Part shown: in pieces, positions 1 through 9,171 of the stretch
Position numbering within the stretch: position 1 is the stretch's first letter
Layout: every line of letters starts with the position of its first letter
Source of the DNA: Veillonella_A intestinalis
GTDB taxonomy: Bacteria; Bacillota; Negativicutes; Veillonellales; Veillonellaceae
Length of the DNA: 64,000 nt
Direction: 5' to 3'
NCBI RefSeq assembly: GCF_943192895.1
Contig: NZ_CALPCB010000002.1
Coordinates: forward strand, 225,544-289,543
Notes under the pieces: model-generated
The model's input: only the letters and a program-made list of their open reading frames with translations
Database searches by the model: none
Told to the model about the DNA's origin: nothing
Translations under genes and position numbers: made by a program

Positions 1-1198
1 GTTCTAAGGCAAATTGTAACTCCGCCTTAGGCATCCCTAAATCAGTTAACTGTTCTTTTAATTGAGCCGCTATAATAGCACTATTAGCTTGACGTATAGT
101 TGTTAAATTAACTAATGCAGCATTAGCTTTCTCTTCTGCCATAGCAACCGCTTTTTCTAAATCTTCTTTAGCAAAACTCTGTGCCTCTAATTCTTCTAAA
201 CGCGTTTGCGCTTGCGTTTCAAATTCTAAAATAGCCTCTATCGTATCGCCATATTTCCGTTTTAGTCCATAGATTAAAGAATCCCGTTCTTGGCAATAGG
301 CATAGCGCTCTTCGTCATAAGAAATAGTGTCACGATAACGATCAAGACCTTGCGCTGCTTCTTCTAATTGAAAGTAAGCCGAATTTACCAATTCTGATAA
401 TTCTTTTAAACTGTCATCATAGCGAACTAAGTCCTGTACTTCAGCTTTAATACTATTAACAGCTTCTAAAATAGCATGACGATCACTATAAAAAGCATTA
501 TAACAAGCACCCAGTACTTTATCTAAATGCTCAAAACTATCCAGACGTTTCAATTCCGCAGTTAAGGCTTCATCTTCACCAACTTTTAATTGTGCTTCTT
601 CAATTTCATCAATCTGAAAGCGCAACATATCTAATTCACGAGCTCGTTCAGCAGCCATGGCTTCCATACCATCCAACTGCTGTTTAGCTGTTTTATAGAC
701 TTTATACGCTGCTACATAGGTTTCAAAAGCAATCTGACCTTCTTGGCTATATTCGTCTAAATAGCGGTGATGTACCTCTGGATCCAAAAGTAGCTGATTA
801 CTATATTGTCCATGAATATCCGCCAAATAAAGTCCTATTTCACGCAATGCTTTTAAGGGGATTGCTTGGTCATTTGCTAAAATAGTAGATTTACCTTGAC
901 GATTAAAGGAGCGTGATAAAATAAGTTGATTCTCTTCAACTAAAATATTTTTACTCCCTAATAACTCTAATAAAGCCGAATCACCAGTTACGTCAAAAAC
1001 CCCTTCTATCACAAAAGCGTCTTTACCATGGCGAATAAACTCACTACTAGCTCGTTCACCTAGCAATATACTGAAGGCGTCCATTAAAATGGATTTACCA
1101 GCCCCAGTTTCACCAGTAAAGATAGTAATTCCATCAGAAAATTGTAAATTCATCTGTTCTATTAAAGCAAAATTACGAATCCCCATATGTGTAAGCAT
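1..1198 (-). CDS. recN: DNA repair ATPase RecN (3' end outside window)
   Basis: The minus-strand reading from the ATG at 1196-1198 begins MLTHMGIRNFALIEQ and runs open to the window edge, about 399 codons of the usual ~550-560. A Walker A motif GETGAGKS lies near residue 30, followed by typical RecN sequence (LLGERASSEFIRHG, then DIHGQYSNQLLLDPE) and a long Glu/Ala-rich coiled-coil region. RecN is an SMC-like ATPase that acts at double-strand breaks. The C-terminal Walker B and signature lie beyond base 1. It sits directly downstream of argR, an arrangement common in Firmicutes. Confidence 0.95.
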   Translation of the reverse strand, partial: MLTHMGIRNFALIEQMNLQFSDGITIFTGETGAGKSILMDAFSILLGERASSEFIRHGKDAFVIEGVFDVTGDSALLELLGSKNILVEENQLILSRSFNRQGKSTILANDQAIPLKALREIGLYLADIHGQYSNQLLLDPEVHHRYLDEYSQEGQIAFETYVAAYKVYKTAKQQLDGMEAMAAERARELDMLRFQIDEIEEAQLKVGEDEALTAELKRLDSFEHLDKVLGACYNAFYSDRHAILEAVNSIKAEVQDLVRYDDSLKELSELVNSAYFQLEEAAQGLDRYRDTISYDEERYAYCQERDSLIYGLKRKYGDTIEAILEFETQAQTRLEELEAQSFAKEDLEKAVAMAEEKANAALVNLTTIRQANSAIIAAQLKEQLTDLGMPKAELQFALE

Positions 1199-1210
1199 AG
1201 TTTAATAGCC

Positions 1211-1666
1211 TTAGTCTTTCATTAAATCCGAAATACGTTTTAAAATTGGTTGCACATCTTCAACAGAACGAGCAATAAGTAAAATCGTATCGTCCCCTGC
1301 CAAAGTTCCAATTAATTCGCCCCATTTAGCATGATCAATAGCAAATGCTACTGATTGAGCCGAGCCTGGCAATGTATGCAATACCACTTGATTTAAGCTG
1401 TAATCTACACGAGTAATAGAGTCTTGGAATAGACGACTAATTCGATTGCCAATAAGCAAGACATTTTCTTCAGGTGATAAAGCATAGCGATAGTGACCAT
1501 CACCGGTAGGAATTTTAATAAGCATCAATTCTTTTATATCACGAGATACGGTAGCTTGTGTTACTTCAATCCCTTCATCTGCTAAAGCAGCCGCTAACTC
1601 TTCTTGCGTTTCAATCGAGCGGGATTGTACGATTTCTTTAATCTTGTTATATCTGTAGCGTTTCAT
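1211..1666 (-). CDS. argR: Arginine repressor ArgR
   Basis: This 151-aa protein has full family length. The N-terminal winged helix includes the recognition stretch TQATVSRDIKEL (about residues 36-47). The C-terminal oligomerisation domain carries the arginine-contacting motif GTLAGDDT at 120-127. ArgR hexamers repress arginine biosynthesis and activate catabolism when arginine is high. It lies between mnmM (3-bp gap) and recN, as in many Firmicutes. No arginine gene is in the window, so its targets are elsewhere. Confidence 0.96.
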   Translation of the reverse strand: MKRYRYNKIKEIVQSRSIETQEELAAALADEGIEVTQATVSRDIKELMLIKIPTGDGHYRYALSPEENVLLIGNRISRLFQDSITRVDYSLNQVVLHTLPGSAQSVAFAIDHAKWGELIGTLAGDDTILLIARSVEDVQPILKRISDLMKD

Positions 1667-1669
1667 AGG

Positions 1670-2248
1670 TCACCGTCCTTTAATAATATATAAAATAGGA
1701 GGCTTGTTAATTTGATTAACTGGCATCCATGTTGCCACATCATAAGCTTGCTGTGGCAAGGTTGATAAAAATGTATGTACCGCCTTTGCTTCGGCCTCGC
1801 CTATAGCTGTACCTGGGTAGGCTACCACTGTAATGAGCCCCTTTGGTGCTAAACAAGTAAGCCCTTTAGAAATAGCTTCAATGGTAGTATCCGGTTGTGT
1901 CATTAATTCATGAGAACTACCGGGTAAATATCCTAGATTAAAAATAAGTAAGTCAATTGGTTGTGTTAACCAATCTGTAGTACCTAATAGAATTTCATGA
2001 GAACCTTCGATAAAGTAACAGTCAATATCCTTTCGCTCACATTCTCTTGCTAATCTAACAGTAGCAGTTTCAATCGCTTTTTTCTGTTTATCTAAACCAT
2101 ATAAAGAAGTTCCGGACTCACAATGAGTAGCTAAATAAAGTAAATCATGACCATTGCCTACCGTTGCATCTACAATAGTGCGTGCTTGTCGTAATTGATC
2201 AAGCCACAAAGTACGTTGAAATTGTACAGCATGATTAAAATTAATCAT
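1670..2248 (-). CDS. mnmM: tRNA wobble-uridine methyltransferase MnmM/YtqB family
   Basis: The 192-aa class I methyltransferase has the SAM-binding loop DATVGNGHD at residues 27-35 and the family motif NLGYLPG at 104-110. These match the YtqB family (rRNA_methylase PF06962). Bacillus YtqB was shown to be MnmM, which methylates the 5-aminomethyl group of 2-thiouridine at tRNA position 34. The start ATG overlaps the nadK stop by 4 bp, so the two are translationally coupled. The tRNA role is carried over from the family. Confidence 0.85.
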   Translation of the reverse strand: MINFNHAVQFQRTLWLDQLRQARTIVDATVGNGHDLLYLATHCESGTSLYGLDKQKKAIETATVRLARECERKDIDCYFIEGSHEILLGTTDWLTQPIDLLIFNLGYLPGSSHELMTQPDTTIEAISKGLTCLAPKGLITVVAYPGTAIGEAEAKAVHTFLSTLPQQAYDVATWMPVNQINKPPILYIIKGR

Positions 2249-3126
2249 AATAATTCATCTCGCCGAGCCGATAACTTACGGAATAAGGTAGCAAAGAATT
2301 TTTGCTCGTAAAAACGTACATAACGGCTATAAAGAGCACTCGCTTCTATATGTAACGTATCTTCATTAGTAAATTCATAATCAAAAGTACCATCAATACA
2401 AATATGTAATTTTTCTTGACGCTTTGGCATGGTTAAATCAACGCGGGCACTTTCTTTAAGCACTAATGAGACACTCTGTAGTAGATGTGGTGCTATAGGT
2501 GTTACAATAATCGAATGATTATCTGGTGCCATTATAGGACCTCCAGCGGATAGATTGTACCCCGTTGAACCAGTCGAACAGGCAACAATCAAACCATCAG
2601 CGGGATACATTTGCGTATAGCCCTCATTAATTGATAAATTAATGCGAGCCATGCGACCTGGTTTTTCATGAGTAATAACGATTTCATTAATGATAGGGGT
2701 TAATTTCTTAGCCCCTTCGGCAGTCCGAATTTCAGCAGCTAAATGAATTCGATTTTCTACTCGATAATCACCCTTAGCAATCTTTGTAATCCTATCTTCC
2801 ATATCTGCCAATTCTATTTGATTAAGAAATCCCAATTCACCAAGATTAATGCCACAAATTGGCACATCATGCATATAAATTTGGCGAGCTAAATGAATGA
2901 GCGTACCATCACCACCAAAACTAAAGGCAATATCTAAATGCTTAAAAATTTCAGGTCTTGGTAATACTTGATCATCGGAAACATTAAGCAATTTTGGCAA
3001 ATCAAATTCTTTAAGATCTTCAGGAAGCCAAACTTCTATACCACAATTATCGCAAATACGTTTTGCTTCTTGTAGCACAGCTATAATATTCTCTTTGCCC
3101 ATATTAGGGATAAAACCTACTCGCAT
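2245..3126 (-). CDS. nadK: NAD kinase
   Basis: The 293-aa protein phosphorylates NAD to NADP. Seen in the sequence are the catalytic GGDGT motif at 71-75, the NE pair at 147-148 and the nucleotide-binding motif STGSTGY at 184-190. Length and motif spacing are normal for the poly(P)/ATP-NAD kinase family. It is located between tlyA and mnmM in a recN-argR-nadK-tlyA-ispA-xse neighbourhood typical of Firmicutes. Confidence 0.97.
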   Translation of the reverse strand: MRVGFIPNMGKENIIAVLQEAKRICDNCGIEVWLPEDLKEFDLPKLLNVSDDQVLPRPEIFKHLDIAFSFGGDGTLIHLARQIYMHDVPICGINLGELGFLNQIELADMEDRITKIAKGDYRVENRIHLAAEIRTAEGAKKLTPIINEIVITHEKPGRMARINLSINEGYTQMYPADGLIVACSTGSTGYNLSAGGPIMAPDNHSIIVTPIAPHLLQSVSLVLKESARVDLTMPKRQEKLHICIDGTFDYEFTNEDTLHIEASALYSRYVRFYEQKFFATLFRKLSARRDELL

Positions 3127-3134
3127 ATCATCAC

Positions 3135-3938
3135 CTACATTTCATGAGCGGCTGCAACCACTGACTCTACTAATTCATCAGTTATTGGCAAAGCCCCTTC
3201 CTTTGTCTTCTTAAAAAATCCTAAAAATTCTATATTTCCTTCTGTCCCTTTAATAGGGGAATATGTAGCACCATGCAAATATAAGCCACAAGCTTCAGCC
3301 ACTTGTAAGATACGTAATAATACCTCTCTATGAGTACTGGCTTCACGAACAATACCACCTTTACCTACTTTTTCACGGCCTGCTTCAAACTGTGGTTTAA
3401 TCAAAGCAACTAAAGAACCGCTGTCTTTAAGCAAGGTAACCGCTACCGGTAGTACTTTATCTAAGGATATAAAGGCCACATCAATAGAGATAAAGTCAAC
3501 AAGCTCCCCTAATTGTTCAGCTGTTACAGTACGGATATTTTGTTTTTCCATATTAACAACGCGTGGATCTTGACGCAGTGACCAAGCTAATTGATTATAC
3601 CCTACATCAATAGCAAACACTTTAGCGGCTCCATTTTGTAAAGCACAATCTGTAAAACCGCCAGTTGATGCGCCAATATCTACCATGACAGCGTCTGTTA
3701 AATCAATGGGATAGAGTTGCAATGCTTTTTCTAATTTTAACCCACCACGGCTAACATAAGGCAACGTATTTCCCTTTACTGATAAATCAGCATCTATGGG
3801 AATTTTAGTGCCCGCTTTATCAACGCATACTGTGCCCATGAAAATTTGACCAGCCATAATTGCAGTTTTTGCTTTTTCTCGGCTTTCAAATAAACCACGG
3901 TTAACTAGCAGTACGTCTAAACGTTCTTTAGTACTCAT
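3135..3938 (-). CDS. tlyA: TlyA-family rRNA 2'-O-methyltransferase
   Basis: This 267-aa protein has an N-terminal S4 RNA-binding domain (about residues 5-65) and a FtsJ-like methyltransferase domain with the SAM motif VDIGASTGGFTDC at 86-98. Mycobacterial TlyA methylates 16S and 23S rRNA and confers capreomycin sensitivity; some homologues are called haemolysins for historical reasons. The length fits the family. It sits 8 bp upstream of nadK in the same direction. Confidence 0.9.
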   Translation of the reverse strand: MSTKERLDVLLVNRGLFESREKAKTAIMAGQIFMGTVCVDKAGTKIPIDADLSVKGNTLPYVSRGGLKLEKALQLYPIDLTDAVMVDIGASTGGFTDCALQNGAAKVFAIDVGYNQLAWSLRQDPRVVNMEKQNIRTVTAEQLGELVDFISIDVAFISLDKVLPVAVTLLKDSGSLVALIKPQFEAGREKVGKGGIVREASTHREVLLRILQVAEACGLYLHGATYSPIKGTEGNIEFLGFFKKTKEGALPITDELVESVVAAAHEM

Positions 3939-3953
3939 AAAACTCCCTTACAA

Positions 3954-4421
3954 TTAAAGAAAATTATAATAAATAATTGATGCTACTGCATAACCTAAAA
4001 TGGCTCCGCCAAACACTTCAAATGGAGTATGACCTAATAGTTCTTTAAGCACTTGCCCTCCTTCAATATGAACAGGAATGTTTCGTTTCTTGAAATGTTC
4101 CATCAATTGATTGAGAATTTGTGCTTGGCGACCAGCTTCACGGCGCACACCAGATGCATCGTACATAACAATCAAAGAAAAGGTTAAGCAAATAACAAAC
4201 AAATCAGATGTTGGTCCATGTTGATATGCCGTTGCCGTTGATAGAGCTACCACTAAAGATGTATGAGAACTCGGAAACCCACCAGACCCAATAAGGCGTT
4301 CCCATTGCAAACGGCGAATTTGTAATAGCACAATGACAAACTTTAAAGCTTGGGCTAAAAACCAACCCCAAAACGCACTAATAGCTATATAGTTACTAAA
4401 GAGTTCATTTAAGAATTGCAT
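3954..4421 (-). CDS. Divergent PAP2-family membrane protein (DUF212/YuiD-like)
   Basis: The 155-aa integral membrane protein has phosphatase-like motifs: GGFPSSHTSLVVAL at 47-60 and YDASGVRREAGRQA at 87-100. These define the DUF212 acid-phosphatase/VPO-related family (Bacillus YuiD). Several hydrophobic segments are visible, for example 20-35 and 76-87. The substrate is unknown; a lipid or isoprenoid phosphate would fit its place 2 bp downstream of the prenyl diphosphate synthase gene, but that is inference. Confidence 0.85.
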   Translation of the reverse strand: MQFLNELFSNYIAISAFWGWFLAQALKFVIVLLQIRRLQWERLIGSGGFPSSHTSLVVALSTATAYQHGPTSDLFVICLTFSLIVMYDASGVRREAGRQAQILNQLMEHFKKRNIPVHIEGGQVLKELLGHTPFEVFGGAILGYAVASIIYYNFL

Positions 4422-4423
4422 AA

Positions 4424-5302
4424 TTAATTTGTCCTATGCACTAGATAATCTACTAAGGCTTCTAATATAGTAGTATCACCATCAATTTCTGAGAGGGCCG
4501 CTTTAGCCGCAGCTGCTGTTTCCGCTACTTTGGCTCTAGCACCAGCCTCACCTAATTCGGATACATAGGTGGATTTATCTTGTTTTTCATCACTTCCAGG
4601 CATTTTACCCAAATCTTCAATAGTTCCTGTTACATCAAGAATATCATCAGTGATTTGGAACAATAAACCTAAGTGATCACCATATGTACGATACGAAGCC
4701 TGCACTTGTGGGGTCGCATTACTTAAAATAAGCCCAATCTCTATGGCAGCTAAAAATAAAGCACCTGTTTTACCACGATGTAATACTTGTAATTCTTCAA
4801 GTGGTATATGACGACCTTCTGACTCTAAATCAAACGCTTGCCCACCAACCATTCCTTCTGGACCAGCTGCTTTGGCTAACGCCAATACACAAGACAATTG
4901 TTGACTAGGTGTGGCAACCGTATTTTGACACATTAATTGAAATGCATACGTCAATAAACCATCACCGGCTAGGATAGCAAGACCATCACCATATACTTTA
5001 TGATTCGTTAAACTTCCACGACGATAATCGTCATTATCCATGGCTGGTAAATCATCATGTACCAACGAATATGTATGAATTAATTCAATAGCACAAACGA
5101 TTTCTTTATAAGGTTCCGGCGAAACACCTAATGACTCCATAACCGCTTTTGTTAAAATCGGACGGATTCGTTTGCCCCCCATTAGTAAACTATAACGCAT
5201 AGCTTCGTATAACTTAGCATACTCTGCATTGGGCGACTCTAATAGGGAGGCCAAATACGATTCTGTCCAAGCTTTACTGGCTTTTAAATATTCTGTTAGC
5301 AT
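4424..5302 (-). CDS. ispA: Farnesyl/geranyl diphosphate synthase (IspA)
   Basis: The 292-aa polyprenyl synthase condenses isopentenyl diphosphate with allylic diphosphates. The first Asp-rich motif DDLPAMDND is at 83-91 and the second, DDILD, at 219-223. The start is set at the ATG at 5300-5302 because AGGAGG lies 4-5 bases upstream; a GTG nine codons earlier has no ribosome site. Downstream of xseB-xseA, as in many bacteria. The product feeds undecaprenyl phosphate and quinone synthesis. Confidence 0.93.
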   Translation of the reverse strand: MLTEYLKASKAWTESYLASLLESPNAEYAKLYEAMRYSLLMGGKRIRPILTKAVMESLGVSPEPYKEIVCAIELIHTYSLVHDDLPAMDNDDYRRGSLTNHKVYGDGLAILAGDGLLTYAFQLMCQNTVATPSQQLSCVLALAKAAGPEGMVGGQAFDLESEGRHIPLEELQVLHRGKTGALFLAAIEIGLILSNATPQVQASYRTYGDHLGLLFQITDDILDVTGTIEDLGKMPGSDEKQDKSTYVSELGEAGARAKVAETAAAAKAALSEIDGDTTILEALVDYLVHRTN

Positions 5303-5428
5303 AGTTCCTCCTACCCTATAGGTATGCACCAGTAGATAACATTTTATGTATTAATAGATAGAAATTATAAAAATACTCTCTATCTAATTATTATACATCA
5401 TTTATTCTAATTTATACATAGATTATTT

Positions 5429-5641
5429 CTACATTTCATCGCCAATTCGTACTTCTTCAATAATCTGACGCACTTCGCCTTCTACACTTTGTAGCATATC
5501 AGAGCATTCTTTTACCAAAGTTAAGCCTTTTTTATATTGTGTTAGCAATTCATTGACTGATAATTCATTAGCATCCAATGTTCGAACAATTTCTTCTAAG
5601 GCTGCATATTTCTTTTCGTAGTTTTTTAATGTATTAGCCAT
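5429..5641 (-). CDS. xseB: Exodeoxyribonuclease VII small subunit
   Basis: The 70-aa helical protein has normal XseB length, with the recognisable pattern YEKKYAALEEIVRTLDANE and ELLTQYKKGLTLVKEC. Several copies bind each XseA to form exonuclease VII, which degrades single-stranded DNA from both ends. The start overlaps the end of xseA by 8 bp, indicating translational coupling. The 126-bp gap downstream to ispA contains only AT-rich sequence with a weak 8-bp hairpin (arms TAGATAGA/TCTATCTA). Confidence 0.93.
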   Translation of the reverse strand: MANTLKNYEKKYAALEEIVRTLDANELSVNELLTQYKKGLTLVKECSDMLQSVEGEVRQIIEEVRIGDEM

Positions 5642-6839
5642 TGCTATGAATCTCCTCTATTACAGCTTCTAATGTACCATCTTGCATGGTTATATCTATA
5701 TGATTACCAGGGTTCAATTCTTTCGTAGATCGAATTGGTAAACCCTTATGCTCAACTTTTGTATACCCTTTTACTAATAGGTGAAGCGGATTTAGTAACT
5801 CTAGTTGTTGTGCTAATAGCACAATATCATTTTGCTTTTTCCCTAAGCCTTTAGTAAGGCTAGTCTGTAATTCATGTTGTAAAGCTGTTAATTTAGCACT
5901 TTCTTTATGAATAAGCGTAAGAGCTGGAATCCCTAACTTACGATTAAAAATTGCTTGTAAATCTTGCTTCTTCGACTCTATCATTTGCTTCATAAATTGG
6001 TGCAAATACTCTTCTTTGTCTTTGAGTTGTTGCCACAGTAAAGTTACAGGGTATACAGTTAATTCAGCAGCATGACTAGGCGTAACGCCTCGAACATCAG
6101 CAGCAAAATCGCATAAGGTATAGTCCGTCTCATGACCTACGGCTGAAACAATTGGTGTTTTACAATGATAAACAGCTTCTACAACAGCTCTATCATTAAA
6201 GCACCATAAATCTTCCATAGAGCCACCACCACGACCAACAATAATTAATTCTACCTCTTTATCTCGATCTGCCCGTTCAATGCCTTTGGCAATAATAGGA
6301 CCTGCTTTATCCCCTTGCACTGGTACAGCAAATAATTTAAAGTGAACCCATGGATTACGTTGCTTCGCTACATGTAAAATATCATGCAGTACAGCGCCAG
6401 ATTCAGAGGTAACAAGACCTATACAAGTAGGCATGACTGGCAATGGTTGTTTATGAAGATCATCTAAATACCCTAAAGCAGTTAATTCTTTTTTTAAAGC
6501 TTCGTACGCTAATTGGTAAGGACTCTTTTGGCCTATTTCCATATCATTACAAATTAAGCTTAAACGACCTGTTTTTTCATAAAAATTAATAGTTGCTCGC
6601 ATGGTAACAAAAAGACCATTTTCTAAAGCACCTACTAAATTCTTTTTCTGAGCCGTTCCAGCCCAAAGAGCCACGTCTACAGAAGCATCTTCATCTTTAA
6701 GGGAAAAATAATAATGCCCCGTACTATGTCGTTTTAAATTTGAAATAGTGCCAGCAACATAACAATTTTTTAAAATATATTCACGCTCTAATACCCGTTT
6801 AATTAATGAATTTAAACGAGCTACAGAAAAAACATCCAT
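5634..6839 (-). CDS. xseA: Exodeoxyribonuclease VII large subunit
   Basis: The 401-aa catalytic subunit has an N-terminal OB-fold (about 1-100; see LKRHSTGHYYFSLKDEDASV), a central nuclease domain with IIVGRGGGSMEDLWCFND and SAVGHETDYTLCDFAADVR, and a coiled-coil region before the C-terminus. All family landmarks are present. It is co-transcribed with xseB, with 8 bp overlap. Confidence 0.96.
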   Translation of the reverse strand: MDVFSVARLNSLIKRVLEREYILKNCYVAGTISNLKRHSTGHYYFSLKDEDASVDVALWAGTAQKKNLVGALENGLFVTMRATINFYEKTGRLSLICNDMEIGQKSPYQLAYEALKKELTALGYLDDLHKQPLPVMPTCIGLVTSESGAVLHDILHVAKQRNPWVHFKLFAVPVQGDKAGPIIAKGIERADRDKEVELIIVGRGGGSMEDLWCFNDRAVVEAVYHCKTPIVSAVGHETDYTLCDFAADVRGVTPSHAAELTVYPVTLLWQQLKDKEEYLHQFMKQMIESKKQDLQAIFNRKLGIPALTLIHKESAKLTALQHELQTSLTKGLGKKQNDIVLLAQQLELLNPLHLLVKGYTKVEHKGLPIRSTKELNPGNHIDITMQDGTLEAVIEEIHSNG

Positions 6840-6847
6840 AAAGACCT

Positions 6848-7870
6848 CTACTTTCCTAATAAAGCGGCGCCATAAGCTACACCCGTCGCATTATCTGAAC
6901 TATATTGAGGTGGTGCAAACTCTAGTGTTACCTCCTGTTTCTGCCCAAAAGCGAGTAAAGCTTCTCGCAAATAGCTGTTAGCCATAACTCCACCAACAGC
7001 AATTAAACGATTAGCTGGTCGCTGAGACCACTCATAGGTAAGCATTTTGGTTAATGATTCACAAATACAATGAAACACAGCTAAGCTCATTTGTGCTTGT
7101 ATATCTTCTGAAACCACATCACCTTGATGATCCTTATTTTTTAAGCGTTCAAGACGACGCATAGCTTCACTGCAAGGGCCGCCAAAGCTTAAAGCTCCCT
7201 TTTTGACCGCTACAGGCAATGGTTTAAACCGTTCTTCCTTAACTAAGGTTTTTACTGTTTCTGCTAAATTAGCTGGATTAGTACAAAGCGTTTTGGCTAA
7301 TAACTCTAGCTTTGGTCCAGCAGGAAACGGTAATCCTAAAGCAACTCCAACACGATCTACGAATTGTCCGCCATGTAAATCTATAGCACCATTAACTAGT
7401 TGAGCCGTAAAAAAATGACCTTCATGAGGCACACAATATAAAAGTTCTGTCGTGCCCCCTGATACATGGAGACTAAAAAATGGTTCGGAAGGAATTGTCT
7501 GTAGTACACGCAAAGCTGCTAAAATATGATTTTCTTGATGAGAAAATTCAAATAAAGGAACATTATGCATATGACTCAAACTTCTACCTAAACCATGCCC
7601 CACAAGAAAAGCTGGCATATATGAATTAGCTTCCCGTCTAGGAAACGCACTCACACCAATGCCAGCTAGGGTATAGTCCTGAGGTAATTGCTCAATTAAA
7701 CTAGGTAAAGCACGGGTATGTTGGAATACCATTTGCGATTGCTGAAGCCCACGGGCGCCAGGTTTCACCTCTAATAGTTTACGTGCTTCCCCTATTAACT
7801 TGCCATCTTCGCTTACAAGTGCACAAGACGTTGTATAACAACTAGTATCTATCCCTAAAAATACTTTCAT
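6848..7870 (-). CDS. Kae1/TsaD-like protein (paralogue of the t6A enzyme)
   Basis: This 340-aa ASKHA-fold protein starts MKVFLGIDTSCYTTSCAL, the N-terminal nucleotide-binding motif of Kae1/TsaD, and has a C-terminal IAVGGVMANSYLR. The metal-binding histidines appear as SHQENH (His111, His115) rather than the HMEGH or HxEGH of genuine TsaD. This matches the 'O-sialoglycoprotein endopeptidase-like' paralogues of Clostridia and Negativicutes, whose role is not settled. No TsaB or TsaE gene is adjacent. It lies between nusB and xseA. Confidence 0.8.
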   Translation of the reverse strand: MKVFLGIDTSCYTTSCALVSEDGKLIGEARKLLEVKPGARGLQQSQMVFQHTRALPSLIEQLPQDYTLAGIGVSAFPRREANSYMPAFLVGHGLGRSLSHMHNVPLFEFSHQENHILAALRVLQTIPSEPFFSLHVSGGTTELLYCVPHEGHFFTAQLVNGAIDLHGGQFVDRVGVALGLPFPAGPKLELLAKTLCTNPANLAETVKTLVKEERFKPLPVAVKKGALSFGGPCSEAMRRLERLKNKDHQGDVVSEDIQAQMSLAVFHCICESLTKMLTYEWSQRPANRLIAVGGVMANSYLREALLAFGQKQEVTLEFAPPQYSSDNATGVAYGAALLGK

Positions 7871-7879
7871 AATAGCCTC

Positions 7880-8320
7880 TTAGGCCTCTGTAGAGGTAGA
7901 TACAGTTGTTTTATTTTTAGCAATTGTATCAAGTACTGCATTTACAAATTTATAACTTTTTTCTGCACCATAGTCTTTAGTTAATTGAATGGCTTCATTA
8001 ATAATAATGCGAGGGTCAATAGCTTCATTAGACAGGATAAGTTCCCATGTTGCTAAACGCAATACATTGCGTTCCACCGCTCCTAACTGAGAGATTTTAC
8101 GCTTTGGTGAATAGCTTTGTAATAGTTTATCAATAGTCGTCTTATTGGCTTCTACACCTTGAATAATAGCTTCTGCATAGGCTACATCCATGCCTTGTGT
8201 TGTATGTACTTCTTCCGCTACAGGAACTGAAATAGTATCTTCTACATTATGAAATTCTTTTGCATATAAACTTTGAAATGCATACAATCGTGCTTGGCGA
8301 CGATTACGATTTTGTTTCAT
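7880..8320 (-). CDS. nusB: Transcription antitermination factor NusB
   Basis: The 146-aa all-helical protein begins MKQNRNRRQARLYAFQSLY and contains LGAVERNVLRLATWEL and PRIIINEAIQLTKDYG, all diagnostic of NusB. It binds boxA with S10/NusE in rRNA antitermination. The ATG at 8318-8320 is chosen because GAGGAG lies 6-7 bases upstream; an alternative start 19 codons earlier lies inside the upstream gene. It overlaps that Asp23 gene by 17 bp. Confidence 0.93.
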   Translation of the reverse strand: MKQNRNRRQARLYAFQSLYAKEFHNVEDTISVPVAEEVHTTQGMDVAYAEAIIQGVEANKTTIDKLLQSYSPKRKISQLGAVERNVLRLATWELILSNEAIDPRIIINEAIQLTKDYGAEKSYKFVNAVLDTIAKNKTTVSTSTEA

Positions 8321-8690
8321 TGCTTGTCTCCTCGAACTTTTGATTTGGATCAATAATATGTTCAAAATGTACGTCAATACGTACTTTATCTATGGCAGCC
8401 TTTTCTTTTAAATCTTTGCGAATTTGTTGACGAATTTGCTCTGCCATCGTCATTAAAGGATATCCGTAAAGGACATTAATATAAATATTAACTTCCAGAC
8501 CTTCTTTACGATGTTTTACATTTACACCTGGTAAGCGTTTTTGCCCAAAATTACGAGCAATACCATCCACCATGCCATAATAAAAATTACTATTTAAGGA
8601 ATGATAGCCAGGGATTAGTGTGAGTGCATGATTGGTAATTTGTAAAATAACCTCATCTGATACTTCAACCTGTTTATTTTTATTATCCAC
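8304..8690 (-). CDS. Asp23/Gls24-family envelope stress protein (copy 1)
   Basis: The 128-aa protein has the Asp23/Gls24 pattern: EVILQITNHALTLIPGYHSL near the start, then GLEVNIYINVLYGYPLMTMAEQIRQ. Gls24/Asp23 proteins in Gram-positives are linked to cell-envelope stress. The gene abuts a second family member (1-bp overlap) and overlaps nusB; an Asp23-nusB neighbourhood is usual in Firmicutes. The core binding function is not known. Confidence 0.85.
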   Translation of the reverse strand: MDNKNKQVEVSDEVILQITNHALTLIPGYHSLNSNFYYGMVDGIARNFGQKRLPGVNVKHRKEGLEVNIYINVLYGYPLMTMAEQIRQQIRKDLKEKAAIDKVRIDVHFEHIIDPNQKFEETSNETKS

Positions 8691-9085
8691 TAAGTATCAC
8701 TCCTTCCATCAGTAGTAGTTGTGCCTAAGGCACTATCAAACGCAATATCTTGAATAAAAATATTAACACCCTCTACGGTAGTTCCCGTTAACGTTTCAAT
8801 TCCAGTCTTTACATTTTCTTGAACGCGTAAGGCCACATCAGGAATACGATATCCATACCGAGCTACTAAATATAAATCTAGCGAAATTGACGTATCGGAT
8901 ACATGTTGTAATTTAACTCCTTCCCACTGGCTTTTCATACCAATAAAATTGGCAAAATCATCACCAGCAGTCGTACTCATAGAGGCAACTCCTTTAATCT
9001 CTAATGCCTTTAATAGAGCAATAGTACCATACACAGTGTCACTAATTTTGGTTTTTCCTTCAAAGAATGTAGTCTCTTCACTCAT
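8690..9085 (-). CDS. Asp23/Gls24-family envelope stress protein (copy 2)
   Basis: The 131-aa protein shows the same fold pattern as its neighbour: GTIALLKALEIKGVASMST, then SLDLYLVARYGYRIPDVALR and VEGVNIFIQDIAF. It overlaps the next Asp23 gene by 1 bp, so the pair is translationally coupled. The two copies are diverged in sequence and may form a mixed complex; that is inference. A terminator-like hairpin at 9113-9157 separates it from efp. Confidence 0.83.
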   Translation of the reverse strand: MSEETTFFEGKTKISDTVYGTIALLKALEIKGVASMSTTAGDDFANFIGMKSQWEGVKLQHVSDTSISLDLYLVARYGYRIPDVALRVQENVKTGIETLTGTTVEGVNIFIQDIAFDSALGTTTTDGRSDT

Positions 9086-9112
9086 AGTACGCCAGCCTTT
9101 CTGTCATAGCAT

Positions 9113-9157
9113 AAAAGCATTTGCCTCTCACATAGTGCGTTAAAGACAAATGCTTTT
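9113..9157 (-). terminator. Terminator-like hairpin after efp
   Basis: An 11-bp stem (arms AAAAGCATTTG and CAAATGCTTTT) encloses a ~23-base loop, 15 bp past the efp stop. The T-rich 3' arm fits intrinsic termination. The long loop makes it less certain. Confidence 0.55.
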
Positions 9158-9171
9158 AAATTTAAATGAAA

